Shown here: positions 1-10,089 of the stretch, in pieces
Layout of the letters: each line of letters opens with the position of its first letter
Position numbering within the stretch: the stretch's first letter is position 1
Assembly: GCA_003586115.2 (NCBI GenBank)
Contig: QVOM02000103.1
Coordinates: 434,001-498,000 of the forward strand
Length of the DNA: 64,000 bases
Origin: Salvator merianae
Taxonomy: Eukaryota > Chordata > Lepidosauria > Squamata > Teiidae
Reading direction: 5' to 3'
The notes under the pieces: model-generated
The model's database searches: none
Seen by the model: the letters and a program-made list of their open reading frames with translations, nothing else
Told to the model about the DNA's origin: nothing
Position numbers and translations under genes: made by a program

Positions 1-514
1 TCTGTATCCTCTCAGCATTTCTCTCCTCAAATTAGCTGGTAGTATCCAAAGATGTTCATGCTGTACACGTTGTCTTTGTTTTGATCTAGTCATGTGACCA
101 ATTAATAAATCAGTAAACCTAAATCTGGGCACTAGTGAGAAAGATGTAGAGGGTTGGATTCTGCAACATTTGTCATACCTCTATTCCCCTATGGCCCTCA
201 GGCTGTGGAGGCCCCTCCCCTTCACTGTCACTGTGCTAATATCAATGATATCAATCCATGAAGGAAAAGAATAACAATACTCTGAGTTTTCTCCAATTCT
301 GTCCAAAATTCCAGATACCGCAATTACCAGGATAAACAGCTTTTTCCCTAAGCCTCAAGGACAAGAGAATGGCTAGGTTAAAGGATACTATATTTACTAA
401 GATATCCACAGGTAGAAGGAGTCCTGCCCTTTTTTGCAAGAATAAATGTATATACCATTCACTGTGAAATGAATCTTGCCTCCATTTTTAATCCACTGGG
501 AATCAGAGGATGGG
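1..514. other. No recognisable feature
   Basis: AT-rich unique-looking sequence. Stop codons are frequent in all frames and I see no repeat family, terminal inverted repeat or RNA gene here. Confidence 0.5.
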
Positions 515-612
515 AAGATATTTATTTACTATTTATTATTTACATTTTTATACCACCCTACACCTAATGGTCTCAAGGAGGTTTACAATTAAAATAAAAC
601 AGTTATAATCAT
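515..612 (-). repeat. Minus-strand 3' tail of a SINE/LINE-type retroelement
   Basis: The stretch runs from TTTATTTACTATTTATTATT through TTTTTATACCACCCTACACC to GGTTTACAATTAAAATAAAA. Read on the minus strand this is the common reptile retroelement tail in which a GGGTGGTATAAAAAT-like segment leads into A/T-rich simple sequence. Only the tail is present, so the parent family (SINE or L2/CR1-group LINE) cannot be fixed. Confidence 0.45.
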
Positions 613-654
613 AAAATAAAATAGGCAGCATTTCAGTTATTGAATCCACAGTTA

Positions 655-808
655 TTGCCGTAGGAGGTGGTGAGCTCTTCACTGGAGGTCTTCAAGGAGA
701 GACTGGACAGATATCTGTCTGGGATGGTTTAGTGAATCCTGCATTGAGCAGGGGGTTGGACTCTGATGACCCTGGAGGTTCCTTCCAACTCTATGATTCT
801 CCGAGTCC
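655..808 (+). mobile_element. CR1 LINE, 3'-terminal fragment
   Basis: Classic CR1 3' end. It contains GGAGGTGGTGAGCTCTTCAC, TGGAGGTCTTCAAGGAGAGA, GGGGGTTGGACTCTGATGAC and the terminal CCTTCCAACTCTATGATTCT. CR1 copies are usually 5'-truncated, and this one keeps only about 150 bp with no coding part. It is diverged and shows only one unit of the terminal ATTCTATG-type repeat. Confidence 0.85.
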
Positions 809-1835
809 CAACAAAAGGAACTCTGCAATGTACAGCTTGGAAGGCAAGGAAAACCAGATGTTAGTCAAGAGTAATCCAGCTTTTAGAGTTGTCTTTCTTT
901 CACCAAAGGCATCTAGTTTGCTGTTGCAGCAGGCAGCAGGAGTGAGATAGTGATTTGGTTTTCTGTACAGTCTGTTTCTGGGTTCAAATTTCATTTTATA
1001 AGGACACAAGAGCCATCTAATAAGTTTTGTACATAAGAGGTGAAAGTCAAGAAGATCCTGAATTTAGCTTGACATACCACCTGACCTCAAGAAGGCTTTT
1101 GATGCTTTGGCAGGGGGCCTCACCCAGAGCATCACTCAAAACTTGGCATCACAGCAATAAGAAAATATTTAATTCTCAAGCACTGTGGACACTGAGATCC
1201 AAATTGGAAACTACTTTTAAGAGACCTTCAAGAGACAGCTCCTCTTAATGCTGTCTGAATTTTACCAAAAAATGCCAAGTATTCCCCAGTAACCTTCTCT
1301 CTCTCCCCTGATACAGAAACACTAGAAAAGATATTGATTTTTACATTTGTCCAAAGTAGCATTTTCCCTCTGCAGTTTTATTCGGGGGGGGGGGGAGTCA
1401 CTAGAAAAGCAAACACTTTCTTTCTTATGTTCCCTAAGCAGGACCCACAATGTCTGCCAAGGCTGGAATTTTAGAGTTCAAAGATGTCTGTCTTGGTTTA
1501 ATAACATCCACTTTGTATGTCAATGAGCCAGACTCCTGCAGGATGTGTGAAAGAGAAACTCTGTAATTTGCTCTCTGGAAACTGCCAGCATGGCTCTAGG
1601 TGCATATTAATGCAGCTCAGGAGCATCAATGAGGTGATTATAGGCTCCCCAGAGAACTAATTTTACAGCTAGCCCTTAGGAGCCTTCAGAGAGTTGATTC
1701 AAATGATTCAAGGCAAGAATCTATCCATCCATAGGCACACTGGCCTACTGTTCATGCTGAAGAAGCTGACATTTCTCCATCTCTAGCTAGGGCACAGACT
1801 GAAATACATAACATCTGTATGATAGGAATGGAATT
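809..1835. other. No recognisable gene or repeat
   Basis: I see no family-level similarity. A run of 12 G lies at 1384-1395. Short open frames at 732-950 and 1027-1248 have no protein-like features; the first overlaps the CR1 tail. Confidence 0.5.
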
Positions 1836-1838
1836 TTA

Positions 1839-2235
1839 GGGCCTTTCCATACTTGCTGGTAGATTAGATCATGGTCCATCTCTGCCCCTTCCTAGTACAC
1901 TCTGTCTGCACAAAGTGGAGCATAAACTGGACTAAAGCACCCAAAATGGCATCCTGGTCTGGTCTACCAGTACCCCTGTTTTTCAAGGTCTATCAGTGCA
2001 CTAGGGGATGGTATTCCAAACTACAGAGGCATGCAGATGGTACATCTCTGCTATACCACAGGTTACCCATTTCAGCAGGACAACAAGGCACACTGTCAAA
2101 ATGCACCCCCAGAAGCTCTAAAGCCCAGGAACTTTCCTAGCCTTTGGAGCATTTGGAGCCACGCCACACAGGCTCAAAAGCTGGTGCAAGCTTCAGAGCC
2201 AGTCCAGGAGTTGGAGTAGAACAGGATATCCCAAT
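1839..2235 (+). mobile_element. MITE, group C (Harbinger-like ends), diverged
   Basis: The left end GGGCCTTTCCATACTTGCTG matches the GGGCCTTTCTGCACTT ends elsewhere in the window and follows TTA. The interior shares a core with 15139-15556, 30854-31160 and 63199-63800: an ACCCATTTCAGcaggac... segment, then CACACTGTCAAAATG, then CCAGGAACTTTC. I could not find a convincing right end, so the end coordinate is approximate. Confidence 0.55.
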
Positions 2236-3045
2236 GCTAATGGCCATTTTCCATTTCAGGAGCAATCTGTCCCAATTGGGGAGGGGGGATGAACATAACC
2301 TGAAATGCAACCCAGGGGTGGAATGACATGTACAGACAATACTTGCCTATAGAGAAGGAGGGAACAAGATCCATGTGAGTTTGGGATTAAGTGCAAGGTA
2401 GGACTTTGAAATGACCTTCTTTTAGTGCCAGACACATCCAACTGCTTACATTTTGGACTGGATGCAGACATCTCTGGCTATGCAAATAGAGTAATGACCA
2501 ATAGGAGTTCAGACAATGAAGTAGCATACAAAGGGCAAAAGCTAATCAATGGATAATCAACACCTTCCTTCAAGATTGCCCAAATTCCTACTTAGAGGCA
2601 TTCCAAAACTTTCACACCTGGATTTTTACACAATGCAGCTGGCCAGGAGACACAATGGTGTCCTGATGGTATACTTGACAGTGTTTTATTGTGCAAACAG
2701 AAATGTTCCAGAATGGGGAGCAGGTCTTTGTTGATCAGGAACCCAGCAACTGGCTATCTTGATTGCACCTCTGTTTGCCTTCCCTGGCAGGCAAATGGAA
2801 GGGGGAGATAGGAGCAGGAACATTCCTTGTAAATACATTTTATTTAGAGGTTTTATATTTATATAAGATGGAGTCTGTGCTGCTCAGAGATCCAGACGCA
2901 TGTTGGTCCATCTCTAGGTTTGTCATCAACAGAGAGATATTCCCCCTGTCTTTTCCCAGCATGGGTCATCATTCGGGGGGGGGGGGCAAAGTTGTTTTGG
3001 TACTAAAACACAGTGGAACAAAACTGACATGGATCCAGAATATCA
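2236..3045. other. No recognisable gene or repeat
   Basis: Unique-looking sequence. A second run of 12 G lies at 2975-2986, preceded by ATTC exactly like the run at 1384. Nothing protein-like is present. Confidence 0.5.
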
Positions 3046-3080
3046 GGGCCTTTTCACACTTTGAACTAGTGAATGTCAAG

Positions 3081-3203
3081 GATTCACTAGTGAATGTCAA
3101 GAATTCACTAGTGAACTAGTGAATCTCAAGGATTCACTAGTGAATGTCAAGAATTCACTAGTGAACTAGTGAATCTCAAGGATTCACATTGAACTAGTGA
3201 ATG
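3081..3203. repeat. 50-bp tandem repeat inside the group A MITE
   Basis: Two identical 50-bp units occupy 3081-3130 and 3131-3180, followed by a partial, altered third unit. Each unit is built from TTCACTAGTGAA-type palindromes joined by GTCAAG or CTCAAG, so the array is both tandem and self-complementary. The other group A copies lack this expansion. Confidence 0.9.
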
Positions 3204-3501
3204 TCAAAGTGGCTCCGCACTTTGCAGAGGCCCACCTGACCAGGAGCGGTATATAGCTGCTCCCAGTCATGGCTAGCTGTGGAGCACCCATTTCAGGATG
3301 CAAATGCATAGCCACACCATGTGCTGAAGCTGTGCCTGCACATTCCGTGGCACTGCCAGTTGTCATGGCAGTGGCTGGACACTTCCAAGCCACTATCGTA
3401 ATGAAAATCAGGCACAGAATACTGCAAATGCTGGTATCCTGCTGATATTCAGGTATAGGGCCCTGTTGTGTGGATGGTGCCTGTGCTGCGGAGTCAATTC
3501 C

Positions 3502-3560
3502 ATGTTAGAATGGGATAATTATAATTATATTCCATAATTATAATTATCCCATTCTAACAT
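3502..3560. repeat. Perfect 27-bp-arm palindrome (hairpin) near the MITE right end
   Basis: Arm 3502-3528 and arm 3534-3560 are perfect reverse complements, separated by only 5 bases (ATTCC). The outer arm reads ATGTTAGAATGGGATAATTA. The position matches the palindromes of the other group A copies, directly inside the right terminal repeat. Confidence 0.95.
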
Positions 3561-3689
3561 AGAAAGTGCAAACTCACCCTCAGTTTCGTCTACAAGATCC
3601 AAATATCTTCCACCTCAGATTATTAAAACAAAAAAACCAAATCCAGAGTGGTCAGTCCTCTGGCAAGAATATATAACTTGTTTCCAACA

Positions 3690-3805
3690 CCCTCATGCTA
3701 CTGCAGACTACAACAAGCTCCACCCATAGTCTGCACTAGCATGTAGATGGCAGGTCCCTATTCCAGGATATAATCTGGAATAAGGCCCAGTGTACAAACA
3801 ACCTA
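3690..3805 (+). mobile_element. MITE, group D, partial
   Basis: This aligns by eye with 63389-63562. The shared order is CATGCTACT, then CTCCACCC, then GCACTAGCATGTAGATGGCAG, then CCCTATTCCAGG and GGAATAAGGCCCAGTG. The left terminal repeat is not recognisable and the right one is degraded. Confidence 0.55.
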
Positions 3806-4186
3806 AGATCAATTTCTGTACCTATAAATTGAAAGAAACCAATATAACAGCAAGTTTTTAAACAAGAGCAATAAAGAGGGCTAGGAAATTAACATAGTTA
3901 ACATATTTTTAAGGGGAAAGCTAATAAAAAATAAAATTAGCTATCACGCAGAACACCACATTTTGCTTAAGACTAACCAAAAGGCTTCCATCAAGGAAAG
4001 TCCAATAGGTTAGAATTACTTGAAAGTATTAACAAATATGCAGATAAGAGTAGTTTAGCAGACTGGACTGTGTGCCCATTATACTCCAGATATGCCCTTC
4101 CCCCATATCCAGGGCAGTATGTTTCCATCCATCCATCCATCACCTCACTGAAGTGTCTCAGGGAGAGATGCTCATGTCCCCAGAAC
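3806..4186. other. No recognisable gene or repeat
   Basis: AT-rich sequence with a short CCAT run at about 4125-4141. Nothing else is recognisable. Confidence 0.5.
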
Positions 4187-4456
4187 CAGATGTGACAATG
4201 GTAGAATGTAGCCTTTCTCGGCCAGTTTCAATCTCATTTGTAGTAGTTTTGGGGCTGTTATGCCATGTTCTATAGTTCTTTTGAGAACCTAAGCTTTTGA
4301 ACATAGCTATGATGTCCATCTTCTCTTTTGACTCCTGGAAGAGGATCTGACTTCTGGAAGATGGACATTGTAGCTATGTCAGAAAGCTTAGGTTCTCAGA
4401 AAACCTATAGAACATGGCACAACAGTACAAAAACTACTACAAATCAGATGTGACAA
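4187..4456. mobile_element. Foldback element flanked by 12-bp direct repeats
   Basis: About 95 bp at 4231-4324 returns inverted at 4355-4449; TTTGTAGTAGTTTT, GCCATGTTCTATAG and GAGAACCTAAGCTTT recur in the other arm. The loop is about 30 bp. An exact 12-bp direct repeat CAGATGTGACAA sits at 4187-4198 and 4445-4456. It has no coding capacity, and I cannot assign the superfamily. A hairpin-type MITE is most likely; duplication during repair is an alternative. Confidence 0.7.
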
Positions 4457-4465
4457 CCTCATGCC

Positions 4466-5600
4466 CTAACAGATTCTATCATCTTCCTGCATTTTGTGGA
4501 TATGCAGGGAGATGACTGAAGGGGTGGCCTGAGCCTGCACACTGACATTAATGTGCAAGATCCTGGCAATCATCAACATGCCTTGGACCTTTAAAAGTTT
4601 TTGATAAAACTCCTCATCAAACTTAGAAGTTTCAAGGGTGTTATCAGTGTACTGATGACACCTCACTCCAAACCTCCTAATGTCCTCTCTCAGCAGCTTC
4701 ATGTAGATAGTAAAAATCATAGGGGATAGGATCAATCCTTGAGAATAACTCCCAGAGGGCTTAATAAAATGTCCCCATAAGAACTCTCTGGTACCAGTCT
4801 CAGGGAGAAGCAAAAACACTGCAATGGAGTGCTTGCAATTCCCAGTCCCCAAAGCCTTTCTGGGAGGATGCATGACTGATGGTATCAAAAGCTAGGAGAT
4901 TGAGGAAATGAAAAGGGAAATATTGCCCCATCCCTTTTCCAAAGAAGGTCGTTAGCCAAGGCTACCAAGACAGTTTCACTGTCATGACCAGGCCTAAATC
5001 CAAACTGAAATGGGTCCAGATAATCAGCTTCCTCCAACCATGCCTGCAGTTAAGCTGCCACCACGCTCTTCAGAATCTTGCCCAAGAGGGTTGTATGAGC
5101 AACTGAGTGAAAGATATTCAATACTTCTGGGTCTAGAAGCCTCTTAAGGGAATTTTTAGAACCAATATTTAGAACCAGTGAAGCAGCCCCCTTCAATAAA
5201 GTGTTAAGAATCACCCAGCTGAGCCCCTCTGACTAGCTCTATTGACCATGGTGGGCAAGGGTCCAAAGAGAATATGGTTGGCTGGATCTGGTCAAACAGT
5301 TTGTCTACATCCTCAGATCTCAGTAATTGAAACTGATTCATAATAATGGATCCAGGAAGCATTCATTAAGTACTTCCACCAGGGTCCTCTTAACTGTGAC
5401 ATCTAATTCTGTGTGGATTTGAGTGATTATATCCTAAAAGTTTCTTGCATTTCTAGCAGAACAGGCCTCCAATGGCAACATCCCATCTTTTTTTTTGCCT
5501 GATCTCACTAGGCCATTTACCACCCAGCTTGCACCACCTGAGTTTTACCCATCAACCCTCCTGCTTCATCACTAGTAACTCTATGAAATATCAGAGTGAT
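4466..5600 (-). mobile_element. LINE reverse transcriptase remnant, CR1/L2 group (Jockey superfamily)
   Basis: Read on the minus strand, a frame-broken reverse transcriptase is visible. A DPCPPW-like block lies near 5250. Next come LDPEVLN, LLGKILKSVV and LQAWLEEADYLDPFQFGFRP with HDSETVLVALA (about 4930-5140). Then follow SQGLILSPMIFTIYMKLL and RRFGVRCHQY (about 4640-4770). The catalytic Y-x-D-D box reads YTDN, and frameshifts and stops interrupt the rest. The product would be the polymerase for target-primed reverse transcription, but this copy is dead. The C-terminal end beyond 4466 is missing. Confidence 0.85.
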
Positions 5601-5936
5601 TTATAGATTTCACAGGAATGTTGAGGGCACCTACGAGCAATCATGTCAATGGCCCTACTCATCTCACGTTTCAACAGAAAGACTATGGCCCCAATAGGAA
5701 CACTGTCTATGTCAACCAGTAATTCCTCAGGGCATTCAAGGATCATTCCAACTACATAAATCTTTGAGGGTGAACCACTTCAGTAGGTCTCTCAACCCTG
5801 CAGATGGAAAATGCTACTGTGAATCCAAATTATGTCAGCAAGTGGTCCTCCTATCAACAGATTCTCACCAAACCATTCTGTTGCAAAGATCTAGTCAAGG
5901 GTTTTCCCTCTTATTCCTTTATCAGTAGAAATCAAC
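5601..5936 (-). other. Unassigned, possibly the 5' continuation of the LINE remnant
   Basis: No motif is recognisable, but the sequence continues the LINE on its 5' side without a visible boundary. I can support no separate feature. Confidence 0.3.
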
Positions 5937-5939
5937 TAA

Positions 5940-6452
5940 GGATGATTCTGCACTGGCTGATATACCAGATCATGAAGCATACTAGGAATCTCTGGGCCTT
6001 TTTGCACTTTTCACCTTAGAATGGGAAGCCCAGAAGCAGGCTTGCAACATACAGTGTGAATACTGGCCACCTGCCATTACAATGGCAGTGGAAATGTCCA
6101 GTTGCTACCATGGTGACCAGGGATGCAGTGCACCCTGAAGTAGGTGTGAATACTGCATAATGGGAGCAGTCCAACTGCTCCTAGTACAGCTGTGGACAAC
6201 ATTTTAGTTGTCCACAGTTAGTTGTGATTGGATTCATCTGCAGATGCTCCTGATTGCTTGGATTCCCACCAAATGAAGGTGCACTATGCTAATGCCTGTC
6301 CAAATGCTCACTAGCACTCAGCTGCAAACAGGCCCACGCTTCCACATCTGGTGTGGTCTAATGAAGGGCCTCCCTTAGACTACACTGGCATGTGGAAGGG
6401 AGACTCCTAGGATGCTTTTAGGTCCAGTATACCAGTCAGTGCAGAATCTCAC
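5940..6452. mobile_element. MITE, group E, TSD TAA, interrupted by a second MITE
   Basis: The left end GGATGATTCTGCACTGG and the right end, inverted as GTGAGATTCTGCACTGACTGG without its last base, are terminal repeats. TAA precedes (5937-5939) and follows (6453-6455). The right half contains its own fold: CTTCCACATCTGGTGTGG near 6340 returns inverted near 6390. The shared core with 23299-23419 (GCATACTA, TTAGACC, CCTAG) supports one family. It is interrupted at 5994-6335. Confidence 0.75.
5994..6335 (-). mobile_element. MITE, group A, nested and shortened
   Basis: Ends are GGGCCTTTTTGCACTTTTCA and, inverted, GGGCCTGTTTGCAGCTGAGT. The interior CCATTACAATGGCAGTGG and GCTCACTAGCACTCAGCTGC match group A in reverse orientation. 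CCTTAGAATGGGAAG just inside the left end is what remains of the subterminal palindrome arm. The flanking 3 bases (TCT and ACG) do not match, so the duplication is lost or one end is trimmed. Confidence 0.7.
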
Positions 6453-6455
6453 TAA

Positions 6456-8185
6456 ATTTGTGAAACTGTTGGAAGATTTCTTCTTCGCTTAGCCTACAGA
6501 CTATGACTAATTGCTAGTAAAAGGTGATACAATGGCCAGTAACATATGGCTTTAAGAGAAGAAGGAGCAATTTCATGACAAATAAGACTGTTCTGCCAAG
6601 TCGTCGTAACAGTGCACTTCCTTCAGTATCAGAGGTAACTTATGCTTTCGAGTGCTATATTCCTAATGACCCACATGAAAATTTCTGGTTGGCCGCTGAA
6701 TATTTGGACATTGAACTTGATGAGTTATTAGGCATATTCTTACTTTTAAAAATATGCCTTAAAATAAAAAAGCTAGAATTTTAAAGTGCCTACATACAAT
6801 TAAAATCAGCCTTGCAGGACTTTGTGCCAATTTAAATCAAAATACAATACTAAATAGGCCATTGCTTAGTAGAGTTTGAATTTTCAATATAAAACTGCTG
6901 AGATTATTAAATTGAGCTTCATTAAACCCCACTGAAAACATGTTCTTTATTCTGTACGTTATAAATGCTCCCTTCCAGTTACATGAAAGGTAAACTGACC
7001 TCACCACAGCTTTAATTTTATTTTTTTATTATTTTTTTGTGCTGATGTTTTCCTTTTCTAAGCCACAGCTGCAGAAGTAGTTATGGAAATTAGTTCTCTT
7101 TTCTCAAACACACTTGAAATGGTGTTATCACAGCTATGTGTCGTATCAGTTTCTGCCAGTATTTAGTTCTGTTCCTGTAAACAGTGCATTCCTAATCTTC
7201 TAAAAGCAAAAATCTTTATAAAACTGAAACACAGTAAACATTGGGAAGGGGGAGACTGCATGGAGATTGTGATGATAAATGACCAGTGATACCACATTCT
7301 TTCTTGGTGAATTGCTAATCTCCATGAAGTTTGTTCATTATGTTTGTTTCAGTCTTTTCAATCTTAGATTGTCAGTGTGATCTAAAAGTATTCACATTAT
7401 TTTTGCTCTGTGAAACTAATAAAATAGTAACAGATCAACTGTCATTAAAACAAGAAGTAAAACTAATCATCCTGAGCACTTTCAGGAGATTTTGCCAAGT
7501 GCTTCCCTAAAAGCCATTAGGTGCAGTAGCAGATTAATTAGTACAAGCAAGGATTTGCACAGATGAGGCAACTAGATAGGTGCCTAGTCATTATACACCA
7601 CATACTGAAAAGTAGAGGAATCCAGATCCTATGAAGACTTTAACAACAGGGGAGATAGATGTGAGAATATATAGCCTTCCAGGCATAGGTTTGGGGTGGT
7701 GATCAGACATGGTAAAAGGTGTGTCCCTGGGCAAATCTGAGACTCAAGGGACAAACATAAAATAAAAAATACCACTTACTGTGTCACAAAGCTTCTAATT
7801 GTGCACTTTTTTCCCAGATGAGAAAGAATAACTCACGGGCAGACTCACTGTTTGGGATGGACTGGGTGAAAAACTGGAGTCTCCTATAGCCAATACACCT
7901 GCTACTGCCAGTTGAACAGTCAGGGACATGGAATCCTGGGTCAGAGGTGGCCAGTCAGTGGTGAGCACAGAAGGCAAAGGTAAGGAAGAGGTGAAGGGTG
8001 CAATCACTCAGGGCTTTTTGAGGTAGGTTTGTAAACACCAATTTCTAAAATTGTCTGAAGCAGGGTTTTTTAAAATACATCTACAGAAGGGGCAATCTTT
8101 TGAAAACAGGTACCCAAAATAAACTCTGTGTGATCACACTTTTAGACAGTTAGTATTTTAAAAGCTAAAACAAATACTTGGAAGT
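6456..8185. other. No recognised gene; one unassigned open frame
   Basis: Mostly AT-rich unique sequence. A plus-strand frame at 6524-6784 (86 codons from GTG) encodes a segment with PSRRNSALPSVSE and NDPHENFWLAAEYLDIELDE. Its composition looks less random than other short frames here, but I recognise no family. A CAGAG|GTAACT donor-like site lies inside it and no good acceptor precedes it in frame. I do not call it a gene. Confidence 0.3.
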
Positions 8186-8193
8186 GTTCTGAA

Positions 8194-8548
8194 TAGAGAT
8201 GTGCTGAAACAATTCAAATTTGAACCAGTTCAAATCAAATCAGGTGGTTCGACTAGTTCAAGTATGAACTAAATCACCCTCAGGTTTGAGGGGCTCATTT
8301 CAAACTCAAACCACACCAACGGGGTTCAGTCAAACCAAGTTGAACCACCTGGTTCAATTCAAACTGTTTTGAGTTCATTAGTATTTTGCCCTTTTAAAGG
8401 GCTCTTTACATGTATTTCTGTGTGTATTTTGAGGTTCAAATCAAACCTCTTTGGCCTGGTTTAAGACAGTTTGGATTTTAACCAAGCCACACATGGTTTG
8501 GTTCAATATGAACTGAACCAACCATTTTCCAGTTCGTACATATCTCTA
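8194..8548. mobile_element. hAT-like MITE, 8-bp TSD
   Basis: The ends TAGAGATGTGC and, inverted, TAGAGATATGTAC are terminal repeats. The flanks GTTCTGAA (8186-8193) and CTTCTGAA (8549-8556) match at 7 of 8 positions. The interior is made of degenerate GTTCAA/TTGAAC and AACCAG/CTGGTT words (for example GAACCAGTTCAAATCAAATC) and codes for nothing. An 8-bp duplication is diagnostic of hAT among common vertebrate DNA transposons. Confidence 0.85.
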
Positions 8549-8556
8549 CTTCTGAA

Positions 8557-9614
8557 ATATATACTAGTAGTTAGTGAACGTCTGACAAAATGTTCTCGTA
8601 TGTAATTTTTGAAGCAGTTCTATAGCTACGTTTTAATCCACCTTCTATTATCTTCATAGTGAGAGAATGCATCTGCAAAGTGCCAGTTTTCCTTTCACAT
8701 TAGTTAGGTTATAATATATACCATGGTACTCTGTACATGCACAGATCTATGGGAACATTTTTAAATCAATGGGCTTGGTTGTCACAGACAAACAACCAGT
8801 AATTGATGCAGGATGAATAACCAGCCAGCTTCTGAAAAGTGAAAATAGAACAATCAAAAGTTGATTTATGACAGGTTTAAATGGTGTAAGGATAGCACAA
8901 AGTTTTAGCTATCAATGTGTTACATAATTGAAGTCAATACAGAAATGTAAGTCTGGAAACAACAGTTTTCCCTGCAGAGAGAGAGGACCTACAATTATCC
9001 TGACACTCAAGAACTGTATGATACTTTTCAATGGACTAGAAAATCTCACTTAATAGGGAGTTTGTTGGTGGCTCAAGGCTAATTTCACTTGTCCCAGCTG
9101 AAGTCTGCAATCCAGCCTGGCTGTTCAAGCTCTCTCCCCATCTTTCAACTGGTCTGAACTGGTACCCAATATGCAGATTCTACATAGGTGCCCATGAAGC
9201 CTCTAAAACTTATGCTTGCTCTCACCAGAAGCACTGACTTGGCTATGAACCCATCGGGGACTGGGAACATTTTACTACTGGAAACATCTCCTGGTTCTTC
9301 TGTTCTCCTTCTTTCAAAGTGGCAAGTGGGCAGCTCTTAAGACCAAGATCTACTCTTTCTCCCTTGATCAAAGTCTAGGGGCAACTGTAGGGCTTTTTTG
9401 TGCTCTGGAGGAATGGGGCAAGAATAGGAAGGGCAAGCAGTCATGGGTGATCACTTGGGCTGGGGAAAAAGGACATACAGATCACATAGGTTCTTGGGAC
9501 ACCTGAACTAAAGTGATGATTGGAGAAATTAACAGTTCATAAATTTCTGACAGCTGGAGTGCCAGATGGTGGGGTCTCTCTGAAGGGTTTTTTGGTTAAA
9601 CAAAGGGCAACCAG
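8557..9614. other. No recognisable gene or repeat
   Basis: Unique-looking sequence without inverted repeats or protein-like frames that I can see. Confidence 0.5.
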
Positions 9615-10005
9615 GGGCCTTTCTGCACTTGCCTTTACACTGGGACAGTAAGGGGTCCAGAGGCCTCCCTACCATTTTGCAACACCCATTTTTAAACATC
9701 AGCTGTACACATGTATGCTTTTGATATTGAAATTTTGGAGCATTATTGTAACAGCGGCGTCTCCACTATTCTGCAAGGCACCTTAAATGGAACCAATTTC
9801 CATTGCGCCCAATGGAGAATACTTGCTCTGAGGAGCAAATTAAGGTGTGTTTACTGCATAATGGAGACAGAGGCATTATCAAACCTAGAAAAGCCCTTTG
9901 GGTTAGATAATGTGGGGAAAAAATGGCTTGTCATTTTTTTAATGCATTTTTGTTCTCTTAAGGTGGATTGATGCTGGATTAAAACTTAGGTGTAGCTGGA
10001 CCCTT
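9615..10005 (+). mobile_element. MITE, group F
   Basis: The left end GGGCCTTTCTGCACTTGCCT matches the group ends. The interior GGGTTAGATAATGTGG and GCTGGATTAAAACTTAGGTG, then CTGGACCC, is shared with 21642-21856. The 86-codon frame inside is not protein-like. The right boundary is placed at GGACCC by comparison with the second copy; no target duplication is clear. Confidence 0.6.
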
Positions 10006-10089
10006 TATAGGTGCTCCAGCGTAATCTAACCTGTTCATTACCAGAATATGGAATGATTGTTGTCAGGTCACACTTACCAAGAAAATTCC

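Larger units (their letters stand above)
3046..3579 (+). mobile_element. MITE, group A, complete, TSD TCA
   Basis: The left end GGGCCTTTTCACACTTTGAA and the right end, read inverted as GGGTGAGTTTGCACTTTCTA, form the terminal inverted repeat. The insertion is flanked by TCA at 3043-3045 and TCA at 3580-3582. Interior similarity to 13618-14070, 17220-17515 and 47546-47972 includes GTCATGGCAGTGGCTGGACA. It codes for nothing. A tandem array lies near the left end and a long palindrome near the right end. PIF/Harbinger assignment rests on the GGG ends plus 3-bp duplication and is an inference. Confidence 0.8.

Noticed and set aside
3081..3203. CRISPR-like array
   Set aside because: Units are contiguous with no unique spacers, and the context is vertebrate.
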